14,590 nt of DNA from Candidatus Thalassarchaeaceae archaeon (GCA_030747475.1 JASLKO010000102.1:1-14590), one strand, 5' to 3'; counted from the stretch's first letter, positions 1 to 7,873 are shown. Numbers and translations are program-made. Notes: generated by a model from the sequence alone, not told the origin.

Positions 1-2007
1 CTCTTCTTCGCCAGTAACCAATCCGTCCTCAATCGTATAGCGATTTTGCAATTCGACAAGGAACTCAGCGACCGTGTATGGGACCTCAAGGTCTCTTGAT
101 AGGTAGAAGCGAAGCATCATTGGGAACAGGGCGTGGATATGTCGGGGGTTCAAACGACCGTTATCATCACGAACCGGTTGTCCGAGAGGAACCGCAGCAA
201 TGGTTTCATCAATATGTCCCCATAAATCATCATCTACGCCCACATCTTCCTTCGATACTGTATCATCGGGAAGTGTTTTCCTCATGGTAATAGCAATGTC
301 TTGCCCCGTCCCATGATCACTTGATAGAGCCTTTATGGTGCCTTTTCCTTTGTCGACAATCACTACATCATGAGTTTCGAAACCAACCTCAACAAGTCCA
401 CGTTGAATCTCATTCCAGATTTCATTATCACTATTTTGGAAAATTACAGTAAGAAACGCCCCTGGTCTCAGGACCCGATGCATTTCTCTGAAGGAATCAC
501 GCATCAAATTTCCATAGTCACCTAAGTCCTTGTCTTGTGATTTATTGATAATCGCTTCTTGTGAAATGTCCGTGAATGAATCTAGCCATGCTTCTCCAAG
601 GAAATTCAAATCTGAATAGTTAATATTAGAGCCAAATGGTGGATCCGTTAGACCATAATCTATGCTATCATCTGGAATTTGTTCAAGATTCGTGGCACTT
701 TGAACACCAACAACAACAGGTGAGGTGACAGTTTCATTTTCGCCAAGATTGCTGATGACCGCAGTGAGTTTCCGGTCAAATGCCTCGATTAGATTAATCT
801 CCTCACGAACTGGCGGGACATATAGCGTCCCAGATTGGATACCAACATGCCGGTGCTCATATTCCTGAAGGTATCGATTTCTAATGGATCCCCTAGTATG
901 GATACTCAGTGCTGCTTGTCTTAGGACATGTCTGATTTCAATACGGGATTTCTCCACTTCCTCATGAATAACTGCCAGCACAGAGAGATTCCTGAGCGTG
1001 TAGAAATGATGAACATGAGTTAATCCATGTGACTTCTTGGGTTGGTTAAGATTTTCTCCATCTGGTAATTCCACAATTGGTATTTGTGTATCCATAACCA
1101 GTTGTCTGGCAAGTTGCTGGCATTCTTGTTCTAATTCTAAATCCACCCTGTCCTGGTATCCCTTTTTCTTGCTATACCAAGTATGGCATAGTTGCTGTCG
1201 CACAGTTTCAAGAGTTGAATCTAAAAGAGGATCGGTAACTATTTCTTTCACTCTTTCCCACCCCTTCTTTCCATCTTTGGTAGTGCTCCAAGAGAATTGT
1301 TCTGAGCAGTTCGGGCAAGTACTATCAGTTCTTTCGACTTCGATAAATGTCGTTTCAGTTGAGCAACTAGGGCATTTTACTACATCTGACCACACTTGAT
1401 AGCCCCATGTTTTCCTCGATATCTTCGCTCCAGTAGGAGATGCTCCATAGAGCACACCTACCCTCTCAGTCACTGCGCGCAATATTCTTTCTTTTTCAGA
1501 TGTAAGAATGTCTGTTCTAGGTCTGCTGTTGTAGGCCCAAGCAAGATGGGCGGCGGCTGGACTCAAATCCGAGAGAATCACTTTTCGATGTTCACCTGCC
1601 TCTAGTCCGTGATGAGCTCCTAATCCAAGCATCCCACTACCACAAAATGGATCGATGACGAGCTGCCCCGGGGTGGTGTATGTCTCAATAAACGCTCTTG
1701 CAATTTCAGGGTTTACTTTAGTATGATAATTGAACAATCGATAAATCGACGAGTTGCGATCACCAGAGATAATGGTTTCATTGGGATCGATGATTCTGAT
1801 TGTTTCATCTCTTTCAGAAATAGCAATTGTCGGTGTAACTGGATTGGCTCGCAGGAAGAAATGGGGGGGTGATTCTAGGGGCGATATCGATTCGTATTCT
1901 TTATTCCAAAACTCAATCATTGTAGCAACAGATTTGTGTTCTTGACCCAGAATATCAACAACGGGATGTGAACCTCCTATCGGATTTCCAAACAAGTCTA
2001 GTTGCAT
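1..2007 (-). CDS. DNA methyltransferase (adenine-type), zinc-ribbon containing, partial at left edge
   Basis: The minus strand is open without a stop from the ATG at 2007 to the window edge (669 codons seen, C-terminus missing). It is an S-adenosylmethionine-dependent DNA methylase. A Tyr-His-Thr-Lys segment followed by Pro near residues 94-100 resembles motif X. Motif I is DPFCGSG at 119-125, followed by an SDLSPAAAHLAW stretch at 146-157. A CPSC/CPNC zinc ribbon (Cys212, 215, 231, 234) lies in the long insert between motifs. The catalytic motif IV is DPPFGSN at 455-461, a DPPF variant of DPPY, and VLRPG follows in the later fold. The order motif I, insert, motif IV is alpha-like. GGGGAG lies 3-4 bases before the ATG and an in-frame TGA lies just upstream, so the start is firm. 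Target site and system type cannot be read. It may be an orphan methylase or part of a restriction or phage-defence cluster continuing to the left. Confidence 0.88.
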   Translation of the reverse strand, partial: MQLDLFGNPIGGSHPVVDILGQEHKSVATMIEFWNKEYESISPLESPPHFFLRANPVTPTIAISERDETIRIIDPNETIISGDRNSSIYRLFNYHTKVNPEIARAFIETYTTPGQLVIDPFCGSGMLGLGAHHGLEAGEHRKVILSDLSPAAAHLAWAYNSRPRTDILTSEKERILRAVTERVGVLYGASPTGAKISRKTWGYQVWSDVVKCPSCSTETTFIEVERTDSTCPNCSEQFSWSTTKDGKKGWERVKEIVTDPLLDSTLETVRQQLCHTWYSKKKGYQDRVDLELEQECQQLARQLVMDTQIPIVELPDGENLNQPKKSHGLTHVHHFYTLRNLSVLAVIHEEVEKSRIEIRHVLRQAALSIHTRGSIRNRYLQEYEHRHVGIQSGTLYVPPVREEINLIEAFDRKLTAVISNLGENETVTSPVVVGVQSATNLEQIPDDSIDYGLTDPPFGSNINYSDLNFLGEAWLDSFTDISQEAIINKSQDKDLGDYGNLMRDSFREMHRVLRPGAFLTVIFQNSDNEIWNEIQRGLVEVGFETHDVVIVDKGKGTIKALSSDHGTGQDIAITMRKTLPDDTVSKEDVGVDDDLWGHIDETIAAVPLGQPVRDDNGRLNPRHIHALFPMMLRFYLSRDLEVPYTVAEFLVELQNRYTIEDGLVTGEEE

Positions 2008-2207
2008 TATACTCCCCTTTACATCATGCTTATTGAAGGCTACGGTTTGCAGTAAGTGAACTTCTTTTTGATTGATTAGACTGTGAATAATTATGAGCGC
2101 TGTATCTATTTGAATTGTACTGAAACGACTCAGTGCCCCCCTTACGATTGTGATTATTGATTATGATAGATAATTCACAAATTAAAGCGAATAAGGATTA
2201 ATTACCA
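2008..2207. promoter_or_regulatory. Divergent intergenic region between methyltransferase and small zinc protein
   Basis: This is a 200-base AT-rich gap between two divergent genes, so it should hold promoters for both. The stretch from about 2150 to 2195 is the most AT-rich and carries TATA-like sequence (around 2159-2175) at a plausible distance from the plus-strand start at 2208. The methyltransferase side has no element I would call a TATA box. I see no RNA gene or long repeat here. The promoter role is inferred from gene arrangement and base composition only. Confidence 0.35.
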
Positions 2208-2534
2208 ATGGGCCCTAGTCATCACGGTAATATGAATCAAATCAGCGATTCCGTGGTTATGGGCAATGTGGTTGGTGGAGATCATACGGAGATTACATAC
2301 GTAACAAATACTGTTGATTCTGGAAGAGTGCAGTGCCCAAGTTGTGGCGCAACTGGCCAAATCACATTGTACAGATGCAAGAAATGTAGGAAAAAAATGT
2401 GCGATTCATGTCGAAATGGAACATCGTGTAAAACCTGTCATCGCAAATCCGAAAACAGGAAATTGACTATTCAATTATCTTGTATTGGTGTATTTTTGGT
2501 TGGTTTCCTGATATGGTTTGTTTCTTCTGTTTAA
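2208..2534 (+). CDS. Small membrane-anchored zinc-finger protein, unknown function
   Basis: This 108-residue protein has three visible parts. The N-terminus (about 9-34) has a polar, Val/Gly/Asp-rich motif, ISDSVVMGNVVGGD, resembling short IxGSVVxGxV-type motifs seen in some signalling and conflict proteins; that likeness is an impression, not a family assignment. The middle (43-77) has four CxxC pairs (43/46, 57/60, 65/68, 74/77), enough for two zinc sites in a RING- or B-box-like cross-brace. Residues 86-107 form one hydrophobic helix ending almost at the C-terminus, so this is probably a tail-anchored membrane protein with the zinc module in the cytoplasm. A weak AAGGA lies about 10 bases before the ATG; Met9 is an alternative start. 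It is divergent from the methyltransferase, and both look more AT-rich than the genes to the right. I do not recognise a named family. Confidence 0.72.
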   Translation: MGPSHHGNMNQISDSVVMGNVVGGDHTEITYVTNTVDSGRVQCPSCGATGQITLYRCKKCRKKMCDSCRNGTSCKTCHRKSENRKLTIQLSCIGVFLVGFLIWFVSSV

Positions 2535-2648
2535 TCCATAATCTGTTGTACATAGAATGATTGAAACGGATTCACCATAACACCCTCACGCTCACAATGA
2601 CTGAGTCAATGGGCTCGCAGTGGGCTGCCCGCCTCGCTACCCTCTCGA

Positions 2649-3083
2649 TTAAGAAAAGTCAACTGTTGCTTCCAAGGTCACTTGCAACCGAGCATGACTG
2701 TCAGCAATTCCTGCACTGGCCGTAATCGTTCGAGTTGTTCCATTTCCGGTAACCGTAATGTCGGAGAGAATAATCTCCACACCCCTGGCTTCGCCATGTC
2801 GCATCAAATCGTCTGCTGCAGATTGGGCTGCCGCTTCAGCTGAAGTGGTTTCGTTATTGCCAGCATCATACAGAGCAATCGTTCGATTTTCTAGCAAGGG
2901 TTGCCAAATGGAAAGAGCCTCGGCACTCGTGTCCAATACCGCATCCTCATGGGCATCATAGGGCTCACCCAAACTTGCGGTTTTGACCGTGTTAAGAGAC
3001 ATCGTCAACAAGGCAAACATCAGAATCAATCCTGTCATCAACAGCATTTGTCCAGATTCATCTTTGGCCAATTGACGACGCAT
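2649..3083 (-). CDS. Pilin-like (pseudopilin) membrane protein
   Basis: This 144-residue protein has the class III pilin/pseudopilin form: a short charged N-terminus ending in DESGQ (8-12), then a hydrophobic helix (about 13-30) and an extracytoplasmic domain of about 110 residues. The ESGQ-MLL pattern resembles haloarchaeal RGQLLL pilin-like proteins encoded beside PilB/PilC genes. Processing by a prepilin peptidase near Gly11/Gln12 is inferred. The start at 3083 is chosen because its ATG overlaps the TGA of the upstream gene (TGATG) and GGGAGGT lies 8 bases upstream. A longer frame from 3128 would intrude further into that gene. It is the last gene of the pilus cassette. It may be a minor pilin or structural subunit; the partner and substrate are unknown. 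Confidence 0.75.
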   Translation of the reverse strand: MRRQLAKDESGQMLLMTGLILMFALLTMSLNTVKTASLGEPYDAHEDAVLDTSAEALSIWQPLLENRTIALYDAGNNETTSAEAAAQSAADDLMRHGEARGVEIILSDITVTGNGTTRTITASAGIADSHARLQVTLEATVDFS

Positions 3084-3544
3084 CAAGCACCACCTCCCGT
3101 ATGCCAAACCTGGAGACTGACCGTCCACACATGGCCACCCTCATGTACCAAATGATGAATGGTGAGAGAACGGCCTTCGGGCAATGCTGTAGCGCCATGG
3201 GGTTCCAACGGCCCTGCATCTACGGCCAACCAACAATTGCCACGAATCGAGGCAGAAAGGGAATCAAGCATGGTTTGGCATGTGGTGTCATGATTGCCGG
3301 CAGCCAACATTTCAGCCAATTGAGAGGAGTAATTTGCATCATCCAAGGCTGTGGCTCCTGCCAGAGTATCATACGCATCTTCAGCGGCCAAATCTAAGAT
3401 GCCATCACTGGCGGGCGAAGTTGGATCAGGAACTTTGAGTTGAAGAATAAATGTGGCCGTCATGAAGAACAACCAAAACAATGTAATCATCTCAAGGATG
3501 TGGACCTGTGCTGATTCGTCAGCGCTTTCGCGTCGCGAAAACAT
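3083..3544 (-). CDS. Pilin-like (pseudopilin) membrane protein with two cysteines
   Basis: This 153-residue protein starts with a polar, charged segment ending in DESAQVHILE (9-18), followed by a hydrophobic helix (about 19-36) and an outside domain. AQ-H-LE followed by a hydrophobic run matches haloarchaeal AQAHTLE pilin-like proteins from PilB/PilC clusters, including the Glu after the likely cleavage site; this is from memory of the family. The position before Gln13 is Ala rather than Gly, which prepilin peptidases often tolerate. Cys89 and Cys104 could form a disulfide on the outer face. A strong GGGAGGT lies about 6 bases before the ATG, and the start is 3 bases after the upstream gene's stop. 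Its stop overlaps the next start, suggesting translational coupling. Confidence 0.77.
   Translation of the reverse strand: MFSRRESADESAQVHILEMITLFWLFFMTATFILQLKVPDPTSPASDGILDLAAEDAYDTLAGATALDDANYSSQLAEMLAAGNHDTTCQTMLDSLSASIRGNCWLAVDAGPLEPHGATALPEGRSLTIHHLVHEGGHVWTVSLQVWHTGGGA
3092..3098 (-). promoter_or_regulatory. Shine-Dalgarno site for second pilin-like gene
   Basis: GGGAGGT on the minus strand, 8 bases before the ATG at 3083. It settles the start at 3083 rather than the longer frame from 3128 and lies inside the end of the preceding pilin-like gene. Confidence 0.7.
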
Positions 3545-3547
3545 TCG

Positions 3548-5110
3548 TCAACCTCCCGTTACTGGGATGAAGCCCAGATCAGGGCTCATCCCTACCGATG
3601 CTGGTACACCAATCAAACTCGGAGCGAATGCTGCAAGGTTAAACAGAATTAGACAGATGATCATCATCATTCCAGCGTGCTTCATTCCTGTGGCCAAACG
3701 ACCAGTGGCCATGATTCCAGCCATGGCTCCATTGCCCATGGCTTGGGCGTTCACACCGTAAAAGAAGACCACTAAGAAGAAGAGAGGGTCGACCGCATTG
3801 ATTTGCATGTTCCCAATCGTCTCGCTTTCACCACCACTATTGCTGCTGGCAATCGCTGGAATAAAGACGTTCGATAGAACGATAATAACACCGATAAACA
3901 CCATGAAAGAGACCCAAATAACAGCGATATACGAACCGATGGCACGTGCTCTTTCACCCTTCAAGAATTGAATTTCTCGACTGTCGTTGGCCGCTGTGAC
4001 AAGAATATCTGAAATCTTACCACCCGCCTTGTTGGCTTCGGTCACCAGACTAACTGCACGTTGTACTAAAGGCGTACCTACACGTTCTGCGAACATTTCC
4101 AATACGTCTCCAAAAGCGATACCCCACGATAGTTGATCAGACATTTTCTTGATTTCAGGATTCAATGCACCATATTCAGAATTCGCCAGTGTCCTCACTG
4201 CAAGCGTCATGGAAAGACCACCTTTCCAATATTCTGCCAAGTCGCGCAAGAAGTCGGGGAACTTGTCCTCAACCGCTTCAATTTTCCTCATTTGTCGGTC
4301 CGAATAAATGGCTGCAGGGTAGACCATAAAGAGGAAGCCAAGGCCAAAGAAATTGACAAACATTGTCGGTCGCAGGCTGAGTGGTCCCAGACTGAGTTCA
4401 GGTCCGAGCCAAAGGGATTTGTTGTTCATATTTTCAGGAATCCCATCCCAGGAATCAACAGCGATTTTGAAATCAACCGAGTTTAGAAGCGCCGATGAAT
4501 CGCCCTCTGGGGAGTTGAATATCAACCAGAACTGATATTCCCCACCTGGATCGACGTGAGGGACTGATTCTGAGCAAGCCGCATTTGCAAAACAAGTCAT
4601 TGTAAGAATTGTGGAGCGATCATTTGAGCCCAAAGCATAATGATAAATCCTAATTTCAAATTCATAATCTTGGTATGCGGATGCTTGAACTGTAACCGTC
4701 ATCGGTTGTTCTGGATGTGGTTTTACTTGTCCGTCATCAATAAGTTGAGTATTGCTCATTCCAGGAACATGGAATCCTTTCGCTGTACCAGGCGGACTCA
4801 CACGGTCCCAAGTATCCTCCCAAACTTCCTCATTGGGGCTTTCTTCTGTCAACCAACAAGTTTGGTTGTCGTAGTATGTCGGGCCGGTCGGATCATTTGG
4901 ATCAAAAGAGTCAGGGCAAGCCAAATTTAGGAACATGGGTTGACCATTGGTCGGTTTGAACACAAGGTCAGCGTTGGTAATCCAAAAACCAAGGCAACTA
5001 ATCCCCAGGAGCATTCCGACCATTAGCAATGCAATGAAATTCGTTTGTGCCTTATCGTCCTTTGGAAGTTCAAGGTTTACGCGAATTTTATCCTTCTTAC
5101 GTGCCATCAT
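3548..5110 (-). CDS. GspF/TadC-type platform protein with a large extracytoplasmic N-terminal domain
   Basis: This 520-residue inner-membrane platform protein belongs to a type IV pilus or secretion machine. It has one helix near 24-46, then a segment of about 200 residues (47-250) with four cysteines (65, 85, 173, 179) and many acidic and aromatic residues, predicted to lie outside. A second helix (about 251-269) leads into a cytoplasmic GspF/T2SSF domain (about 275-395) containing FPDFLRDLAEYWKGG and the EANKAGGKISDIL segment. Hydrophobic helices follow to the C-terminus. Family members usually lack the N-terminal ectodomain, so this is a distinctive fusion. AGGAGGT lies 3 bases before the first ATG and 6 before the second (5107), so the start could be either. 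It lies 12 bases after the first platform gene and 3 bases before the first pilin-like gene. The platform role is firm; the ectodomain function is unknown. Confidence 0.86.
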   Translation of the reverse strand: MMARKKDKIRVNLELPKDDKAQTNFIALLMVGMLLGISCLGFWITNADLVFKPTNGQPMFLNLACPDSFDPNDPTGPTYYDNQTCWLTEESPNEEVWEDTWDRVSPPGTAKGFHVPGMSNTQLIDDGQVKPHPEQPMTVTVQASAYQDYEFEIRIYHYALGSNDRSTILTMTCFANAACSESVPHVDPGGEYQFWLIFNSPEGDSSALLNSVDFKIAVDSWDGIPENMNNKSLWLGPELSLGPLSLRPTMFVNFFGLGFLFMVYPAAIYSDRQMRKIEAVEDKFPDFLRDLAEYWKGGLSMTLAVRTLANSEYGALNPEIKKMSDQLSWGIAFGDVLEMFAERVGTPLVQRAVSLVTEANKAGGKISDILVTAANDSREIQFLKGERARAIGSYIAVIWVSFMVFIGVIIVLSNVFIPAIASSNSGGESETIGNMQINAVDPLFFLVVFFYGVNAQAMGNGAMAGIMATGRLATGMKHAGMMMIICLILFNLAAFAPSLIGVPASVGMSPDLGFIPVTGG

Positions 5111-5122
5111 TTCACCTCCTGC

Positions 5123-6202
5123 TCACATCTTCTGTTCTTCACTCATCAACCAAACCAATCCTGAATAGGCAATGTGAATCATTGGCAGTACACCCATGAC
5201 AATTCCGTAAACCATGCCTTCGCTGATTTGGCTACCCGCACCAGATACCCAGAACATGATGACAAGCATGACGATTAGGAACAGTGGCATAGCAACCGCA
5301 ACCACAACATATGATTCAGCCATCAATCCTAGAGTTTCAAGGAACTCGGTCAGTCGGATTCTGTTCTCCCTCATGTAGTGCTCAGCGCGATTTAGGAAGT
5401 ACAACTTGAGATTACCACCACTAGAAAGTGTACCAACCATTCCTTGGAAAAATTCAGTGGCCCATGGGGATGCAGCACGATCTACTGCATGTTTGATGGC
5501 TGTAATCAAATCCATCCCGAGCAAAGAAATATCGCGATAAATCATCGCTGAGTCATATGCGATTTCTCCATAAATTTTCTCGTTTGCAGCGAGAGATTTG
5601 AAAATCTTCATCGGAGTTGCATTCGCTGCAGCCATTGCGGCTGTGTAAGATGCGGCATATGGAAGGAATTTCTCGAGGCGCTCACCACGTGCTGCCTTTT
5701 CACGCTCAGCCGAATTGGAAAAATATCTGAAGGCCCCAAATGGCATCAAAATTCCAATGACAATCACGAGAAGAGTTTTCGCAGTGAATCCAAGTGTCTT
5801 TGTTTCATAAAATGGACAACCGCCATACTCATATCCACCACTTGACCAACCTTTATCGTAGTCAATGGCATCCTTATTCTCGAATGCCCAGATGATACAT
5901 GGATCAACAGTTTCTTCGGTTTGTTGATTCTCATACATGGCAATCGCACCTGCTCCAGGCAAAAAGATGAGTGTCAATATTCCCAAACACCCAAGCGCTG
6001 CGAAAATTGTTGACATCAAAGAAGTGGCTTTGTACACCTCAGGCATGACACGAATATCCGCCTGTGCCAGTGTTTTCATGAGTTCTTTATCTTCACGAGC
6101 CTTCTTGCGATACATGCCGCCGAAGATTGAATTGGAGAGCTTTTGCCACTCCGTTAGGACCATTCCCTCAAACAGAGGTCCGGTGTCCTTCTTCTTCGCC
6201 AT
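5123..6202 (-). CDS. GspF/TadC-type platform protein (first of two)
   Basis: This 359-residue membrane protein has a basic cytoplasmic N-terminus (1-58), a helix at about 60-82, and a loop of about 55 residues with Cys102 and Cys129, predicted to lie outside. A second helix (139-158) leads to one cytoplasmic T2SSF domain (about 165-295), recognisable by EKFLPYAASYTAAMAAA and FFQGMVGTLSSGGNLKLYF. Two helices (about 297-352) close the protein. In many archaea the FlaJ/PilC platform carries two such domains in one chain; here each sits in its own gene, as in TadB/TadC pairs. The protein would bind the ATPase just upstream and transmit rotation or movement to pilin assembly; this follows from the family. 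GAGAGG lies about 9 bases before the ATG, 38 bases after the ATPase stop. Confidence 0.87.
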   Translation of the reverse strand: MAKKKDTGPLFEGMVLTEWQKLSNSIFGGMYRKKAREDKELMKTLAQADIRVMPEVYKATSLMSTIFAALGCLGILTLIFLPGAGAIAMYENQQTEETVDPCIIWAFENKDAIDYDKGWSSGGYEYGGCPFYETKTLGFTAKTLLVIVIGILMPFGAFRYFSNSAEREKAARGERLEKFLPYAASYTAAMAAANATPMKIFKSLAANEKIYGEIAYDSAMIYRDISLLGMDLITAIKHAVDRAASPWATEFFQGMVGTLSSGGNLKLYFLNRAEHYMRENRIRLTEFLETLGLMAESYVVVAVAMPLFLIVMLVIMFWVSGAGSQISEGMVYGIVMGVLPMIHIAYSGLVWLMSEEQKM

Positions 6203-6240
6203 GTTATGCGCCTCTCAAACATCATTTATTTTCTGTCTAA

Positions 6241-7764
6241 TCAGCGTAGTCCATCGACACGCGCAAGAACATCATTTGGCCGGACATAGTATTCTGTGAT
6301 GATTTGGGCCACTTGGTCAGACTTACGAATATCGTTGAGAACCATCCAATCTAGAATGCGTTTTCGAGTTCGCAACTCCTGACGCATCTTTTCTTGGCTG
6401 AAATTGATTTTCACCATGATTTTCTCAAGAACATAAGACTTCCCAGAGAAATCGAAATCGTCTCTAGCCGGATCCCATTTGAATACTTCATTCGTAATCA
6501 CTTCTTGGCTGTGAGGATCGACACCGACAATCTCGACAACTTGCTTGCTTCGGCGCACACGTCGTCCATTGATACGTGTTTGAATCTGAATTACAACCGC
6601 TTCAAGTGCAGGCAATAGAACACGTGGAATGTCAATCGGTTTGTTCTCAAGACGGTGGACTAGGCTAGGCACAGAGTCTGCGTGAACAGTGGAATACGAA
6701 CAGTGACCTGTTGCCATGGCTTGGAACAGAACATAGGCCTCAGCACCACGAATTTCACCCACGATGATGTATTCAGGCCGTTCACGAAGAGCGGCCTTTA
6801 GCAACTCGAACTCACCAATTTCACCTTCACTGGACTCACCACCGAATCCCTGTCGTGTTAGACCAGGAATCCAGTTTGGTTGTGGAATGTTTACTTCACG
6901 TGTTGATTCGATACTGACAATTTTCATTTGCCAAGGAATAAACAAACACATCGCGTTCAGTGTTGTCGTCTTTCCAGAAGCTGTACCACCGACGAATAGC
7001 ATCGAAATTTCATTTTGGAAAGCAATCCAAAGATAGGCGACCATCAGACTTGTCATCGTTCGGAACGCGACAATGTCACATGGGCTGAACGGATCTTCGC
7101 GGAATCGTCGAATACAGAATGTGGAACCTCGTGTTGATACCTCTCGGCCCAATTTCATGACGATTCGAGAACCATCCATCAGTGTCGCATCTAGTAGTGG
7201 TTCAGCGACAGAAATGTGTTTGCCACAACGTTGTGCCAATTTGATAACATATGATTCCAGTTCATGGTCATCAGGCCATGCGATGGTTGTTTCCACCGAT
7301 TCGAACTTTCGGTGATAGGCGAAAATTGGAATGTTGGTCCCGTCCAAACTTACGTCCTCAACGTTTGCATCATTCATCAGAACGTCCATTCGACCGTAGC
7401 CAATCAAGTCACGCTTGAGATAGTAAAAAATCTTCGAACGGGATTTCTTGTTGACCTTCAATCTGTATGATTTGATAATTTGGTCCATGGCTGCTCGGAG
7501 ATAGAGTTCTGGATTGGCGTCAATCTCTTCGATATCCGCTGTCAAAGCCTGAATGAAAATGTCCATGATTTCGCCACGAACCTCCTCTTCTTTCTTTGTC
7601 AATGGTGGCTCAATCACTTGGTAAATGATGTTCAATGTCCGTAAATCGCGCACGATTCTAGCGAATGCATGCGGCGGCATTACCGGGTATTTGTCGAGCT
7701 CTTCATACTGCACTTGTTGGCGACGTTGACGTTGACGTCGGCCACCTCCACCTCTCTGCGCCAT
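6241..7764 (-). CDS. Type II/IV secretion system ATPase (GspE/PilB/FlaI/TadA family)
   Basis: This 507-residue cytoplasmic ATPase powers pilin assembly or secretion. The N-terminus (5-16) is a Gly/Arg/Gln-rich basic tail, followed by an N-terminal domain. Then come YLKRDLIGYGRMDVLMND (115-132), EPLLDATLMDGSRI, and the RecA-like core: Walker A GGTASGKT (259-266), Asp-box region IESTREVN, Walker B-like IIVGEIRG (333-340), and His-box GHCSYSTVHA (352-361). These are the classic family hallmarks, all intact. The start at 7764 is chosen because GGAGGT lies 7 bases upstream; an open frame to 7911 has no such site. It is the first gene of the pilus cassette and shares an assembly complex with the two platform genes that follow. 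A 109-base gap with a hairpin separates it from the ABC permease, so it may have its own promoter. Confidence 0.93.
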   Translation of the reverse strand: MAQRGGGGRRQRQRRQQVQYEELDKYPVMPPHAFARIVRDLRTLNIIYQVIEPPLTKKEEEVRGEIMDIFIQALTADIEEIDANPELYLRAAMDQIIKSYRLKVNKKSRSKIFYYLKRDLIGYGRMDVLMNDANVEDVSLDGTNIPIFAYHRKFESVETTIAWPDDHELESYVIKLAQRCGKHISVAEPLLDATLMDGSRIVMKLGREVSTRGSTFCIRRFREDPFSPCDIVAFRTMTSLMVAYLWIAFQNEISMLFVGGTASGKTTTLNAMCLFIPWQMKIVSIESTREVNIPQPNWIPGLTRQGFGGESSEGEIGEFELLKAALRERPEYIIVGEIRGAEAYVLFQAMATGHCSYSTVHADSVPSLVHRLENKPIDIPRVLLPALEAVVIQIQTRINGRRVRRSKQVVEIVGVDPHSQEVITNEVFKWDPARDDFDFSGKSYVLEKIMVKINFSQEKMRQELRTRKRILDWMVLNDIRKSDQVAQIITEYYVRPNDVLARVDGLR

Positions 7765-7771
7765 TCTCGAT

Positions 7772-7777
7772 ACCTCC
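7772..7777 (-). promoter_or_regulatory. Shine-Dalgarno site of pilus ATPase
   Basis: GGAGGT on the minus strand, 7 bases before the ATG at 7764. It decides the start against the 49-residue-longer frame from 7911. Confidence 0.7.
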
Positions 7778-7822
7778 GGCCCTTGTTGGACGGATGCTGC
7801 TTCGCACACTATAACATTCCGC

Positions 7823-7841
7823 AGGGAACCTATGGTTCCCT
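7823..7841. repeat. Perfect inverted repeat (8-base arms, 3-base loop)
   Basis: AGGGAACC, TAT, GGTTCCCT. It sits in the 109-base gap between the ABC permease stop and the pilus ATPase start. No T-run follows on the minus strand, so it does not look like a simple intrinsic terminator. It could be an RNA hairpin that separates expression of the exporter from the pilus genes, or a regulator site. The arms are directly visible; the role is inferred. Confidence 0.55.
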
Positions 7842-7873
7842 CCATTCTAGAGACAAAATGACCTGCGCCGACA

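Noticed and set aside
1037..1399. Plus-strand open frame opposite the methyltransferase (and smaller ones at 78-290, 1396-1605, 1754-1945)
   Set aside because: They lie antisense to a continuous minus-strand frame with clear methylase motifs, and their own translations look like random Ser/Cys-rich sequence.
1..2007. Assignment of the methylase to the DUF1156/COG1743 group
   Set aside because: The N-terminus lacks the characteristic opening with the HIWWARRP-type motif; only the general Zn-ribbon methylase layout is shared.
2535..2648. Possible tRNA or terminator in the convergent gap
   Set aside because: The GC-rich part around 2611-2640 shows no cloverleaf and only very short self-complementary stretches, and no T-run follows on either strand.
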